Below are positions 44,017 through 52,376 of a DNA stretch of 64,000 bases, one piece after another; the stretch's first letter is position 1; each line of letters begins with the position of its first letter. A program made the translations under genes and the position numbers. Under the pieces are notes generated by a model that saw nothing but the letters and a program-made list of their open reading frames with translations, was not told the DNA's origin and did not search any database. Source of the DNA: Convivina praedatoris (GTDB lineage Bacteria > Bacillota > Bacilli > Lactobacillales > Lactobacillaceae); assembly GCF_933208505.1 (NCBI RefSeq), contig NZ_CAKOEU010000002.1; one strand, given 5' to 3'.

Positions 44017-45825
44017 GTGACTTATCAAGCACTTTATCGTGTTTATCGACCACGAACATTTCAAGATATGGTTGGGCAAGATGTCATTACCCAGACCCTG
44101 CAAAATGCCATTGAAGCCAATCAAACTGGACATGCTTATTTATTTAGCGGGCCTCGTGGAACTGGTAAAACGTCAGCAGCAAAAATATTTGCTCGCGAGA
44201 TTAATGGTATTGAGGCCAACGTTGATGATAGTCAAATCCCTGATATTGTTGAAATCGATGCGGCTTCTAATAACGGTGTGGATGAAATCCGAAATATTCG
44301 CGATAGCGCTAACTATGCACCAATCAAAGCGCCCTATAAGGTTTACATTATTGATGAAGCGCATATGTTATCAACGGGTGCTTTCAATGCTTTATTGAAA
44401 ACTTTAGAAGAGCCACCGGCTAACGTTAAATTTATATTAGCAACGACTGAGCCACAAAAAATGCCAGCGACCATTTTATCGCGAACTCAGCGTTTTGAAT
44501 TTAAGCGGATTAGTGATCAAACGATTCAAAACCAGTTGGCTAAAATTTTAGACCAACAAAAAGTTGCCTATGATCTTGAGGGACTTAGATTAATTGCTAC
44601 TGCTGCTGAGGGTGGTATGCGAGATGCTTTGTCAATTTTGGATCAAGTTATTGCTTATCAGCCGCAACGAGTGACTGTAGAAACGGCTCGAACAGTAACT
44701 GGTACCGTTGCGGTTAATCAATTAATCGATTATTTACAAGCAATTGGTCATCGAGAAACGCCAATTGCTTTAGAATTGCTAAGCGCAATTATCGCCGATG
44801 GTAAAGATGCCTATCGATTTTTAGCTGATTTGATGGGATTGTTGCGGGACATTATGCTGAGTAATGTTGTCCCAGACTTAGTTCGTAGCACGACTTCAAT
44901 TCAACAGTTACAAGAATTAGCCCAATTGTTTAGTTTAAATAAGTTACAAACTATGATGCTAGCAATTGATGATATGCAAAAACAAATTGCTCAGTCCCTC
45001 CAGACTGATGTATATCTGGAGATGCTGACCGTTAAATTAGTTTTGTTGCAAAATAAAAATCAGGATAATCGTCAAGAACTTAGGAAATCGGTTGCACCAT
45101 CCAAGGCTCGTGAAAATGGCTCAGTTGCCACAAATGATAATGATATAGTGGTAAAAAAGTCTGAATCAATTATTGAGTCACAGACTACTCCAGTTGATTC
45201 ACCTATTTCAGAGCCCAGTCAGGCAACCAGTATTTCGGCAATGGTAACTTCGGAAGCAACGTCATCAGTTTCAACACCAGTGACACCAAGCAGTCAATCA
45301 GTGACTTATACCGGCCAATCAGCTGTTTTTGCGGTGCTGGCGCGAGCCCAACGTAAAATGTTAACAACGATTCAGCAGGCTTGGTCACAGCTGAAAGATA
45401 CTTTACCAGTCCAAATACAAGCTTTGTTACAGACGGCTAATCCGGTAGCGGCCAGTAGTGAAGGGGTTGTGCTGGCCTTTGAGTACCCGGCCTTGTTGGA
45501 ACAGGCTTTACACGATGGTAATTTTCAAAGTGAGGTTCAAGCAATCTTCCAACAAAATAACTTTCCGATTAAGTTAGTGTTAATTAGTCAAGATCAGTGG
45601 ACTAGGGATCGTGGTGATTATGTGGCTAAATTAAAGCTAGGTCAAGAACCACACGATCATTTTGATCAGTTAGAGCCACTCCAAATCAATACTGATGAGC
45701 ACGAAAATGCTACGGAAGTCATTAAAAATGATAAGCAAACTCCTGACATTGTTGAGGCAGCGCAACATCTTTTTGGTGAAGATTTAGTTAAAGTGGTTAG
45801 CCACCCCAGGAAAGGATCGTCTTAA
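44017..45825 (+). CDS. dnaX: DNA polymerase III subunits gamma/tau
   Basis: A 602-residue clamp-loader ATPase. Walker A GPRGTGKTSAA (~residues 46-56), DEAHML Walker B, and sensor 1 LATTEPQKMPATILSR. The Cys4 zinc module usually found between Walker A and EIDAASNNGVDEIR is missing: the segment is the short AREINGIEANVDDSQIPD. The whole protein has no Cys. A Ser/Thr/Gln-rich linker (~400-460) precedes a C-terminal tau-like domain. The GTG at 44017 follows AAGGGGG; an upstream frame extension would run through the SRP RNA. Stop overlaps recR (TAATG). Confidence 0.95.
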   Translation: MTYQALYRVYRPRTFQDMVGQDVITQTLQNAIEANQTGHAYLFSGPRGTGKTSAAKIFAREINGIEANVDDSQIPDIVEIDAASNNGVDEIRNIRDSANYAPIKAPYKVYIIDEAHMLSTGAFNALLKTLEEPPANVKFILATTEPQKMPATILSRTQRFEFKRISDQTIQNQLAKILDQQKVAYDLEGLRLIATAAEGGMRDALSILDQVIAYQPQRVTVETARTVTGTVAVNQLIDYLQAIGHRETPIALELLSAIIADGKDAYRFLADLMGLLRDIMLSNVVPDLVRSTTSIQQLQELAQLFSLNKLQTMMLAIDDMQKQIAQSLQTDVYLEMLTVKLVLLQNKNQDNRQELRKSVAPSKARENGSVATNDNDIVVKKSESIIESQTTPVDSPISEPSQATSISAMVTSEATSSVSTPVTPSSQSVTYTGQSAVFAVLARAQRKMLTTIQQAWSQLKDTLPVQIQALLQTANPVAASSEGVVLAFEYPALLEQALHDGNFQSEVQAIFQQNNFPIKLVLISQDQWTRDRGDYVAKLKLGQEPHDHFDQLEPLQINTDEHENATEVIKNDKQTPDIVEAAQHLFGEDLVKVVSHPRKGSS

Positions 45826-46430
45826 TGCAGTATCCAGAACCGATTGCTAGATTAATAGATAGCTATACTAAACTACCTGGCATTGGCCCCAAAACAGCTA
45901 CTCGGTTAGCTTTTTACACGCTAGGTATGGAAGAAGATGATGTAATGGCCTTTGCGAAATCCCTCCAAGCAGTTAAAGCTGATGTTGCTTTTTGCGAAAT
46001 TTGTGGCAATATCACCAGTAAGGATATGAATCCATGTGTGGTTTGTCAGGATAAGAGTCGTGACCAGTCAACTGTCTTAGTGGTTCAAAATTCACGAGAT
46101 GTGATGGCGATGGAAAATACTCGAGAATATCATGGTCTCTATCATGTGTTAAATGGCGTCATTTCCCCCAGTGCGGGGACGGGACCAGAAGATATCAACT
46201 TGCCAAGTCTAATTCGTCGTTTATCCAGTAATAATCAAATTCAAGAAGTGATTGTGGGGACTAATGCTAATGCTGATGGCGAGGCAACGGCCATGTATAT
46301 AGCGCGTTTACTGAAGCCGGCAAATATTAAAGTTACGCGATTAGCACATGGTCTGGCAGTCGGATCTGATATCGACTATGCGGATCAGCTAACTCTAATT
46401 AAGGCTGTGGAGGGGCGTAACGAACTATAA
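45825..46430 (+). CDS. recR: Recombination mediator protein RecR
   Basis: A 201-residue RecFOR pathway protein. N-terminal HhH (YTKLPGIGPKTATRLAFY), a Cys4 zinc finger (CEICGNITSKDMNPCVVC) and a Toprim domain (VVQNSRDVMAMENT) are in order. Unlike dnaX and holB, the zinc finger is intact. Overlaps dnaX and the next gene by one base each. Confidence 0.96.
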   Translation: MQYPEPIARLIDSYTKLPGIGPKTATRLAFYTLGMEEDDVMAFAKSLQAVKADVAFCEICGNITSKDMNPCVVCQDKSRDQSTVLVVQNSRDVMAMENTREYHGLYHVLNGVISPSAGTGPEDINLPSLIRRLSSNNQIQEVIVGTNANADGEATAMYIARLLKPANIKVTRLAHGLAVGSDIDYADQLTLIKAVEGRNEL

Positions 46431-46684
46431 TGTTTAAGAAAAATAAAAAAATTGACATTAAAAATGAGTACGACCAAATTTTACTTTATCAGGTTCGCTA
46501 TTTAAAACGATCCTTGTTATTAGCCCAAGAATCGGAAACTGCGCTGGTAGATAGTCGCGTTAATGGCCATCTAATTGAGGCACAAACGGCTTTAAAACGA
46601 GCTAAATTTAATTATGTTTATCGCGAAGCTCGCCACCGTCAAACGGTTGAAGATATGCAAAATATGTGGTTCCAAGGAGAGTAA
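46430..46684 (+). CDS. yaaL: YaaL-like small protein (DUF2508)
   Basis: An 84-residue, mostly helical, basic protein in the position of Bacillus yaaL between recR and tmk. No catalytic motif is visible. Its frame overlaps recR by one base, so it is cotranslated. Function unknown. Confidence 0.78.
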   Translation: MFKKNKKIDIKNEYDQILLYQVRYLKRSLLLAQESETALVDSRVNGHLIEAQTALKRAKFNYVYREARHRQTVEDMQNMWFQGE

Positions 46685-46685
46685 T

Positions 46686-47330
46686 GTGACACATCAATCA
46701 GTGTTTATTTCAATTGAAGGACCCGAAGGGGCTGGAAAAACGAGTTTGATTAATGCCCTAGCACCTGAATTAAGACAAAATCTAAAACGATCAGTACTGA
46801 CTACTAGAGAACCAGGTGGCAATCCAATTGCTGAAGGAATTCGCAATATGCTAGCAGCCGACACGTCCGTTAATATGGATGCTCGTACCGAAGCTTTGCT
46901 ATTTGCAGCAGCTCGTCGACAACATCTAGTGGAAACGATTTTGCCAGCCTTGGCTAGAAATGAAATTGTCCTGTCTGATCGTTATATAGATAGTTCTTTA
47001 GCTTATCAAGGTGGGGGGCGTCAGCTGGGCGTTGACGATGTTTTAGTTCTTAATGAATTTGCCATTAATCATGTTTTACCTGATTTAACTCTGTATTTAG
47101 ATTTACCCGTCGAAATTGGCTTAGAACGAATTAATCAACAGCGGCAAAATAAAATTGATCGTTTAGATCGTGAAAAATTAGATTTTCATCAGCGAGTTCG
47201 GAAAACCTATCTAAACTTGTTAGAGCGTTTTCCAGACCGAATCGTTAAAATAGATGCTAATCAGCCACTGGACCATGTTATCCAAGCGGCTCAAGTTGAA
47301 CTCAACAAAATTTTGGAGGTCAAATCATGA
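46686..47330 (+). CDS. tmk: Thymidylate kinase
   Basis: A 214-residue dTMP kinase. P-loop EGPEGAGKTSLI, DR(Y/x) motif LSDRYIDSSLAYQG and LID-like RINQQRQNKIDRLD. The GTG at 46686 follows GGAGAGTAAT. It supplies dTDP for DNA synthesis and overlaps yaaQ by 4 bp. Confidence 0.95.
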   Translation: MTHQSVFISIEGPEGAGKTSLINALAPELRQNLKRSVLTTREPGGNPIAEGIRNMLAADTSVNMDARTEALLFAAARRQHLVETILPALARNEIVLSDRYIDSSLAYQGGGRQLGVDDVLVLNEFAINHVLPDLTLYLDLPVEIGLERINQQRQNKIDRLDREKLDFHQRVRKTYLNLLERFPDRIVKIDANQPLDHVIQAAQVELNKILEVKS

Positions 47331-47650
47331 AATTGGTAACAGCAATTATTCAAGATAAGGATGCAACTAAATTAAGCAATGCCTTTGTCAAAGCTAATAT
47401 TCGGGCGACACGTTTATCCACAACTGGTGGCTTTCTGCGTTCGGGAAATACTACCTATATGATGGCAATTGAGGATGAACGGGTGACTGAAGTCTTGGAA
47501 ATTATCAAGACTGTTTCACAGAAGCGTAAGCAGTTTATGGTGCCACCATTAGGTATGGATGCTGACCATACCGGTTCTTATCCAGTTGAGGTTGAAGTCG
47601 GTGGTGCCACGGTCTTTACGCAGCCTATTGATGATTTTTATCGTTTCTAA
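47327..47650 (+). CDS. darA: PII-like cyclic-di-AMP receptor (YaaQ/DarA/PstA)
   Basis: A 107-residue PII-like protein. The N-terminal MKLVTAIIQDKDATKLSNAF and the GGFLRSGNTTYM loop are those of the c-di-AMP receptor DarA (YaaQ). It binds the second messenger c-di-AMP as a trimer; its partners are not settled in the family. Cotranscribed with tmk and holB, the standard arrangement. Confidence 0.9.
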   Translation: MKLVTAIIQDKDATKLSNAFVKANIRATRLSTTGGFLRSGNTTYMMAIEDERVTEVLEIIKTVSQKRKQFMVPPLGMDADHTGSYPVEVEVGGATVFTQPIDDFYRF

Positions 47651-48585
47651 TGGCAGCAAATTTTATTCAATTAACGCAAAAAACTTATCCAGAACAGCTA
47701 GCTCATTTTGAACAGATAATTGCTGATGATCATTTGAGTCATCTATACTTATTGGCTGGTAACAAGCACCATACTAAATTAGCTTTTGCTCGCTCATTGG
47801 CATGGCTGGTTGCTGGGCCAACAGAAAGAAACGCCCATAGAATTGAACAAAATGATCACCCCGATATTTTTACTGTGACACCTGAGACCGGGAGTGATGT
47901 CCTGAAGGTGGGACAAATTAGGGCCTTGATGCCAGAATTTATGACCACTGGTTTGGAAAGTTCACGTAAAATTTTTATTATTGATCAAGTCCAGACCATG
48001 ACCATCAGTGCAGCTAATTCACTTTTGAAATTTATTGAGGAACCGGCAGGGCCGCAGTTGATTTTGTTATTAACTGATAGTGTTGCGGAGGTTTTACCAA
48101 CGATTCGTTCTCGGGCTCAAGTGGTGCACTTAACTACCTTCGATGGAGGAGAGTTTGGTAATCAAACTACTGGATTAGATGATGGATGGGTTGGTGAGGC
48201 TCAACCGATTTTATTTAAATGGTTTGAAAAAGCGATGCAACGTGATTTGTCGGCTTTTAGTCTAGTACAAACGCAACTGGTACCGCTAGCTGCTGACAAA
48301 CAACAACAAAATTTATTGTTAGAATGGTTACATCAGTTAACACGCGATATGATTGTTTTTAATCAGGTCGATGATCAACGTTTATTTTTCCCACAGTTAC
48401 GAGGATTTTATACTAGTTTGCATCGTCAATATACCTTGGAGCAACTCATGGCTGCTGGGGATGGTGTGTTGGCGGATGATGATTTACGTAAAATCAATTT
48501 ATCTTGGCAAAGTCGTTTGGAAAAAATAACGTTAGACCTATCTTTAGAATTAGGAGTAAATGATGCAAGTACAAAAAAGTTTTGA
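47650..48585 (+). CDS. holB: DNA polymerase III subunit delta'
   Basis: A 311-residue clamp-loader subunit. HLSHLYLLAGN in place of a Walker A, then QIRALMPEFMTTGLESSRKIFIIDQVQTMTISAANSLLKFIEEP. The Cys-rich zinc module normally after the first helix is gone (ARSLAWLVAGPTERNAHRIEQNDHPD), and the protein has no Cys. In Bacillus ricT and yabA follow; here rsmI follows directly. Confidence 0.9.
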   Translation: MAANFIQLTQKTYPEQLAHFEQIIADDHLSHLYLLAGNKHHTKLAFARSLAWLVAGPTERNAHRIEQNDHPDIFTVTPETGSDVLKVGQIRALMPEFMTTGLESSRKIFIIDQVQTMTISAANSLLKFIEEPAGPQLILLLTDSVAEVLPTIRSRAQVVHLTTFDGGEFGNQTTGLDDGWVGEAQPILFKWFEKAMQRDLSAFSLVQTQLVPLAADKQQQNLLLEWLHQLTRDMIVFNQVDDQRLFFPQLRGFYTSLHRQYTLEQLMAAGDGVLADDDLRKINLSWQSRLEKITLDLSLELGVNDASTKKF

Positions 48586-49438
48586 ACAACATCAAACTGG
48601 CACTTTGTATCTCATTCCAACCCCAATTGGGAATTTGCAAGATATTAGTCAACGGGCTTTATCTGCCTTAGCTGAGGTCGATTTAATCGCAGCTGAGGAT
48701 ACTCGTCATACGCAGCAACTGTTGAACCATTTTGAAATTACTACTAAACAAACTAGTTTCCACGAACATAATTGGCAACATAAAATTCCAGAACTGATTT
48801 GTATTTTGCAAGATGGACAATCAATTGGTCAGGTTAGCGATGCGGGGATGCCTTCAATTTCTGATCCTGGAAAGGAATTAGTTGCGGCTGCGATTGAGGC
48901 CGATATTCCGGTGGTTCCTCTTCCGGGTCCTAGTGCGGGCATTGTTGCTTTAATTGCCAGTGGTTTAGTACCACAGCCGTTTTACTTTCATGGTTTTTTA
49001 TCTCGTAAAAAAAATGAACAGATGGCTGAATTAGCTGAATTAAAAGAACGACGGGAAACGGTTATTTTATATGAAGCTCCCCACCGTTTAATTTTTACTT
49101 TATCCAATCTTGTTAAAGTCATAGGGCCAGACCGATCCCTAGTGGTAGCACGGGAACTAACCAAGCGCTACGAGGAATTTTTACGGGGAGCGGCTGGTGA
49201 AATTTTGGACTGGGTGCAAAACCATTCAGTTCGGGGTGAATTTGTGATTATGATTGCGGGTAATTCAGCTCCTGATGTAACTGAATCAGAAGAAGCGGTG
49301 CCCGTGGTTGAGGCAGTAGGAAAATTAGTTGCTCAGGGATTAAAGCCCAATGCAGCTATTAAACAAATTGCTCGAGAACGCCAATTAGAACGTCAAAGTG
49401 TTTATCGTGCTTATCATCAATTAGAGGAGGAATCGTAA
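48563..49438 (+). CDS. rsmI: 16S rRNA 2'-O-methyltransferase RsmI
   Basis: A 291-residue tetrapyrrole-methylase-fold enzyme that methylates C1402 of 16S rRNA. Signatures: GTLYLIPTPIGNLQDISQRAL, AAEDTRHTQQLL, and GMPSISDPGKELV. Two adjacent ATG codons exist; the second (48563) is better spaced from AGGAG. It overlaps holB by about 23 bp and abuts the thioesterase gene. Confidence 0.94.
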   Translation: MQVQKSFEQHQTGTLYLIPTPIGNLQDISQRALSALAEVDLIAAEDTRHTQQLLNHFEITTKQTSFHEHNWQHKIPELICILQDGQSIGQVSDAGMPSISDPGKELVAAAIEADIPVVPLPGPSAGIVALIASGLVPQPFYFHGFLSRKKNEQMAELAELKERRETVILYEAPHRLIFTLSNLVKVIGPDRSLVVARELTKRYEEFLRGAAGEILDWVQNHSVRGEFVIMIAGNSAPDVTESEEAVPVVEAVGKLVAQGLKPNAAIKQIARERQLERQSVYRAYHQLEEES

Positions 49439-50184
49439 TGGTTGATGAGAGTGTCTTTGAAATTGAACGCTGTGTTGAGTATTACGAGGCGGACCGGCAC
49501 GGTCGTTTGTCGCTACCAATGATTGTTAATTTAGCAGTCCTAGCTTCTAAAAAACAAGGCGATATACTAAGTATTGGACAGGCAACTACGCAAGCGCGTG
49601 GCTTGGGCTGGGTAATATTACAGTATGATTTACATGTTCATCGTCGGCCACAAGTTAATGAATTAATCCGATTGCAAACAACTGTTGGTCATTTCAATCC
49701 ATTTTTTGCCCAACGTTCCTTTAAAATTTTAGATGAACAGGGGGAGGAGTTAGTAAACATTAATTCCCTTTGGGCGCTGATTGATATTGAAAAGCGCCAT
49801 ATGGTTCGTTTACCTCTTGATTTAGTTGAACCTTACGGGGCTTTACCAGCTAAGCGACTAAATCGAATTCCCAATCCAAGCAAAATTAAATCTGATGAAG
49901 CAGCGCAAGAGCAAATGTATCGAGTACGTTATTTAGATATTGATGCCAATCAGCATGTTAATAATTCTAAATATTTCGAGTGGATGGAAGATGTGATGGG
50001 CGCAGAATTTCTGGAAACCCATGAAGTTACACGGATTAATTTAAAGTTTGAAAATGAAGTTCATTTGAATCAAACAGTGGTATCTCAAGTCGTTAAGGGC
50101 GATAATTACTCTAGGCATCGTATTCAAACGGATAATATCGTCAGTGCTGAAGCCGAATTTGAATGGCGATCCATTGATCAATAA
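49438..50184 (+). CDS. Acyl-ACP thioesterase
   Basis: A 248-residue tandem hot-dog thioesterase of the FatA-like bacterial family that releases fatty acids from acyl carrier protein. N-terminal half: FEIERCVEYYEADRHGRLSLP; catalytic block in the second half: YLDIDANQHVNNSKYFEWMED. Overlaps rsmI by one base. Confidence 0.9.
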   Translation: MVDESVFEIERCVEYYEADRHGRLSLPMIVNLAVLASKKQGDILSIGQATTQARGLGWVILQYDLHVHRRPQVNELIRLQTTVGHFNPFFAQRSFKILDEQGEELVNINSLWALIDIEKRHMVRLPLDLVEPYGALPAKRLNRIPNPSKIKSDEAAQEQMYRVRYLDIDANQHVNNSKYFEWMEDVMGAEFLETHEVTRINLKFENEVHLNQTVVSQVVKGDNYSRHRIQTDNIVSAEAEFEWRSIDQ

Positions 50185-50205
50185 AATTAAAAAGAAGGTA
50201 CTAAA

Positions 50206-51198
50206 ATGGCAGTTCTAGTTTTAGGTGGAGCCGGTTACATTGGTTCTCATATGGTTAAGCGTTTAGTTGAAAAAAACGCTGAAGTAGTCGTAGTTGATTC
50301 CTTGGTTACCGGCCATCGGGATGCTGTTGATCCTAAGGCTAAGTTTTATGAAGTTGATATTCGTGATAAAGCCGCATTGGGTGAAGTATTTAATCAAGAA
50401 AATATCAGTCAAGTGGTGCATTTTGCAGCCTTTTCGATTGTGCCTGAGTCAGTAGCACAACCACTAAAATATTTTGATAACAATACTGGTGGCATGATTA
50501 CCTTGTTGGAAGTTATGAAGGAACATGATGTCAAGCAAATTGTCTTTTCTTCTACCGCGGCCACTTATGGTAATCCGGTTCAAATTCCCATTAAGGAAAC
50601 TGATCCTCAACGACCAATTAATCCCTACGGGGAGTCCAAGTTAATGATGGAAAAAATCATGGATTGGTCCGATCAGGCTGATGGTATTAAATGGGTCGCC
50701 TTGCGTTATTTTAACGTAGCTGGGGCAGCTGAGGATGGTACCATTGGTGAAGACCATCATCCAGAAACCCATTTAGTACCAATTATCCTACAGGCTGCTG
50801 CCGGACAGCGACCATATATTGAGATGTTTGGTAATGACTATCAAACGCCAGATGGCTTTAATGTTCGTGATTATGTCCATGTTTTGGATCTAGTTGATGC
50901 CCATATTTTAGCTTTAAAGTATTTGGCTGATGGACAGCCATCTAATCAGTTTAATCTGGGTTCAGCTACTGGCTTTTCTGTCAAGGAAATGGTTGAAGCT
51001 GCTCGCCAAGCAACTGGGGTTGATATTGAAGCTAAAGTGGGACCTCGCCGACCGGGGGATCCAGATATTTTAATTGCTGATTCTAGTAAGGCTCGTGATA
51101 TTTTACATTGGGAGCCTAAGTACGATAATGTTCAAGATATAATTAAGACTGCTTGGCATTGGACTCAAAGTCATCCAAATGGTTATAATAATCGATGA
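50206..51198 (+). CDS. galE: UDP-glucose 4-epimerase
   Basis: A 330-residue short-chain dehydrogenase-type epimerase. NAD motif GGAGYIGSHMV, catalytic YGESK (Tyr-x-x-x-Lys), and FSSTAATYG. It interconverts UDP-glucose and UDP-galactose for Leloir metabolism or wall polysaccharides. No other gal gene is adjacent, which suggests a role in precursor supply. Confidence 0.95.
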   Translation: MAVLVLGGAGYIGSHMVKRLVEKNAEVVVVDSLVTGHRDAVDPKAKFYEVDIRDKAALGEVFNQENISQVVHFAAFSIVPESVAQPLKYFDNNTGGMITLLEVMKEHDVKQIVFSSTAATYGNPVQIPIKETDPQRPINPYGESKLMMEKIMDWSDQADGIKWVALRYFNVAGAAEDGTIGEDHHPETHLVPIILQAAAGQRPYIEMFGNDYQTPDGFNVRDYVHVLDLVDAHILALKYLADGQPSNQFNLGSATGFSVKEMVEAARQATGVDIEAKVGPRRPGDPDILIADSSKARDILHWEPKYDNVQDIIKTAWHWTQSHPNGYNNR

Positions 51199-51200
51199 TA

Positions 51201-51230
51201 AAAACAGCGCCCAAACGGGTGCTGTTTTTG
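51201..51230 (+). terminator. galE terminator
   Basis: Stem AAAACAGCGCCC/GGGTGCTGTTTT with a short AAAC loop. Confidence 0.88.
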
Positions 51231-51287
51231 ATTGAATAAGATAGGGCCTTATTGTGTCTTCTTGGCTTCCTATGTTAATCTAAACAA

Positions 51288-51920
51288 ATGATGAAGAAAT
51301 TAAATGATCTACATATACCCAGTTTAATAGTGTTGATTTTTATTGCTTTTCAAATTGGCTATATTAACTTGTTACCACTCTTATTCAGAGGCTTTTTCCC
51401 CGGATCAATGGCCATTGGTTCGGCGATTGTCATGCTAATAATTGCAGGAACAGCTTATTTTTTACAAGCAACTAATGGTAGTGTCTGGGAGCGTCCAGAA
51501 GGATATAAATTGTTCTTTACGCTAATGGTTTTTGTCTTGATGTATTTGTCCATTATTGTGATTAGCCAGCTTTATCCAAGCCCTGTTAGTGATAATCAAG
51601 CCGAAATTAATTATATTAATACACATGTTGGCCCCATTAACCAACTATTTTTTAAATTTACGCTAATCTTTTTGGCACCTTTATTTGAAGAATTACTCTT
51701 TCGAGGTTGGCTGGTATGGGGGCTGGCCGGTTGGGGTAAAATAATTCAGTTTATTCTGCCGACCCTACTCTTTACCTTAGTTCATGGACCGAGTCGCCTA
51801 GCTGATTGGTTGACCTACGGTACCTTAGCCGCCCTATTAATGCTAATTCGTTTTTATACTAAAAAGGTTCAATATCCAATGTTTGCTCATATTATCTGGA
51901 ACGCCTTCTCCTCTTTTTAG
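51288..51920 (+). CDS. CPBP-family intramembrane metalloprotease (CAAX-like)
   Basis: A 210-residue membrane protein with about six helices. The Abi/CPBP motifs are present: EELLFRGW (motif 1), the His of FTLVHGPSR (motif 2) and HIIWNAF (motif 3). Such proteins in lactobacilli are linked to bacteriocin self-immunity or surface-protein handling, but no bacteriocin gene is nearby. Two ATG codons in tandem have no ribosome binding site, so a short or leaderless 5' end is possible. The gene's last codons form part of its terminator. Confidence 0.85.
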   Translation: MMKKLNDLHIPSLIVLIFIAFQIGYINLLPLLFRGFFPGSMAIGSAIVMLIIAGTAYFLQATNGSVWERPEGYKLFFTLMVFVLMYLSIIVISQLYPSPVSDNQAEINYINTHVGPINQLFFKFTLIFLAPLFEELLFRGWLVWGLAGWGKIIQFILPTLLFTLVHGPSRLADWLTYGTLAALLMLIRFYTKKVQYPMFAHIIWNAFSSF

Positions 51921-51937
51921 GAGTAAGGCGTTTTTAT
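51900..51937 (+). terminator. Terminator overlapping the CPBP gene end
   Basis: Long stem AACGCCTT+CTCCT/AGGAG+AAGGCGTT followed by TTTTATTT. The stop codon TAG lies in the hairpin. Confidence 0.87.
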
Positions 51938-52256
51938 TTAGTTCCTTTAAAACACGAAACCCCGATTACCTAGCGTGGTAATCGGGGAAATAATTTGAGA
52001 ATATTTGGGAGAGGGAAAAGAATATGAATGTCATCGTTGGGAGAAACGATAATTTTTTAGTCCCTGGGCTTGGGGTTTCGTGGTCCTAGTGGGAAGCACT
52101 AGTTATTCCGCTTATATGGGGAACCTCCGTTTAATCAAAGGATAATTTCAACTTGGCTTGTTGCTTGAGACTAACTCGCGTTGTTGATGATTCTTATAAT
52201 AAGGGGTTTAAGTTAAATATTCATAAAGTCAAAATAAAGTGAAAATTAAATTTTTG
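51938..52256. other. Non-coding stretch rich in secondary structure
   Basis: No convincing gene. Structures seen: an 11-bp perfect hairpin CCCCGATTACC/GGTAATCGGGG (about 51960-51987); an 11-bp long-range complement CACGAAACCCC (51953-51963)/GGGGTTTCGTG (52072-52082), which competes with it; ATCGTT/AACGAT (52033-52050) followed by AATTTTTT; and CTAGTG/CACTAG (52086-52102). A 21-codon ORF with GAGAGGG upstream (52024-52089, MNVIVGRNDNFLVPGLGVSW) lies inside. It probably encodes a structured RNA, strand unknown. Confidence 0.5.
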
Positions 52257-52293
52257 TGTAACCGCTTTGCATTATTTTTTGGGAGCGGTTACA
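52257..52293 (+). promoter_or_regulatory. Inverted repeat with two cre-like half sequences before the sugar kinase
   Basis: TGTAACCGCT (52257-52266) and AGCGGTTACA (52284-52293) form a perfect 10-bp inverted repeat. Read on the minus strand, the second with its flank is TGTAACCGCTCCCA, one mismatch from the cre consensus; the first deviates at two positions. Control by CcpA or a LacI-type sugar regulator is plausible. Confidence 0.5.
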
Positions 52294-52376
52294 ATGAGCA
52301 TATAAGAGGGCTAACGCCGTATAGTACCTAATTTGTGTTATAGTTAGTCTGTATAAAAATTCAAAGGAGACAGTTG

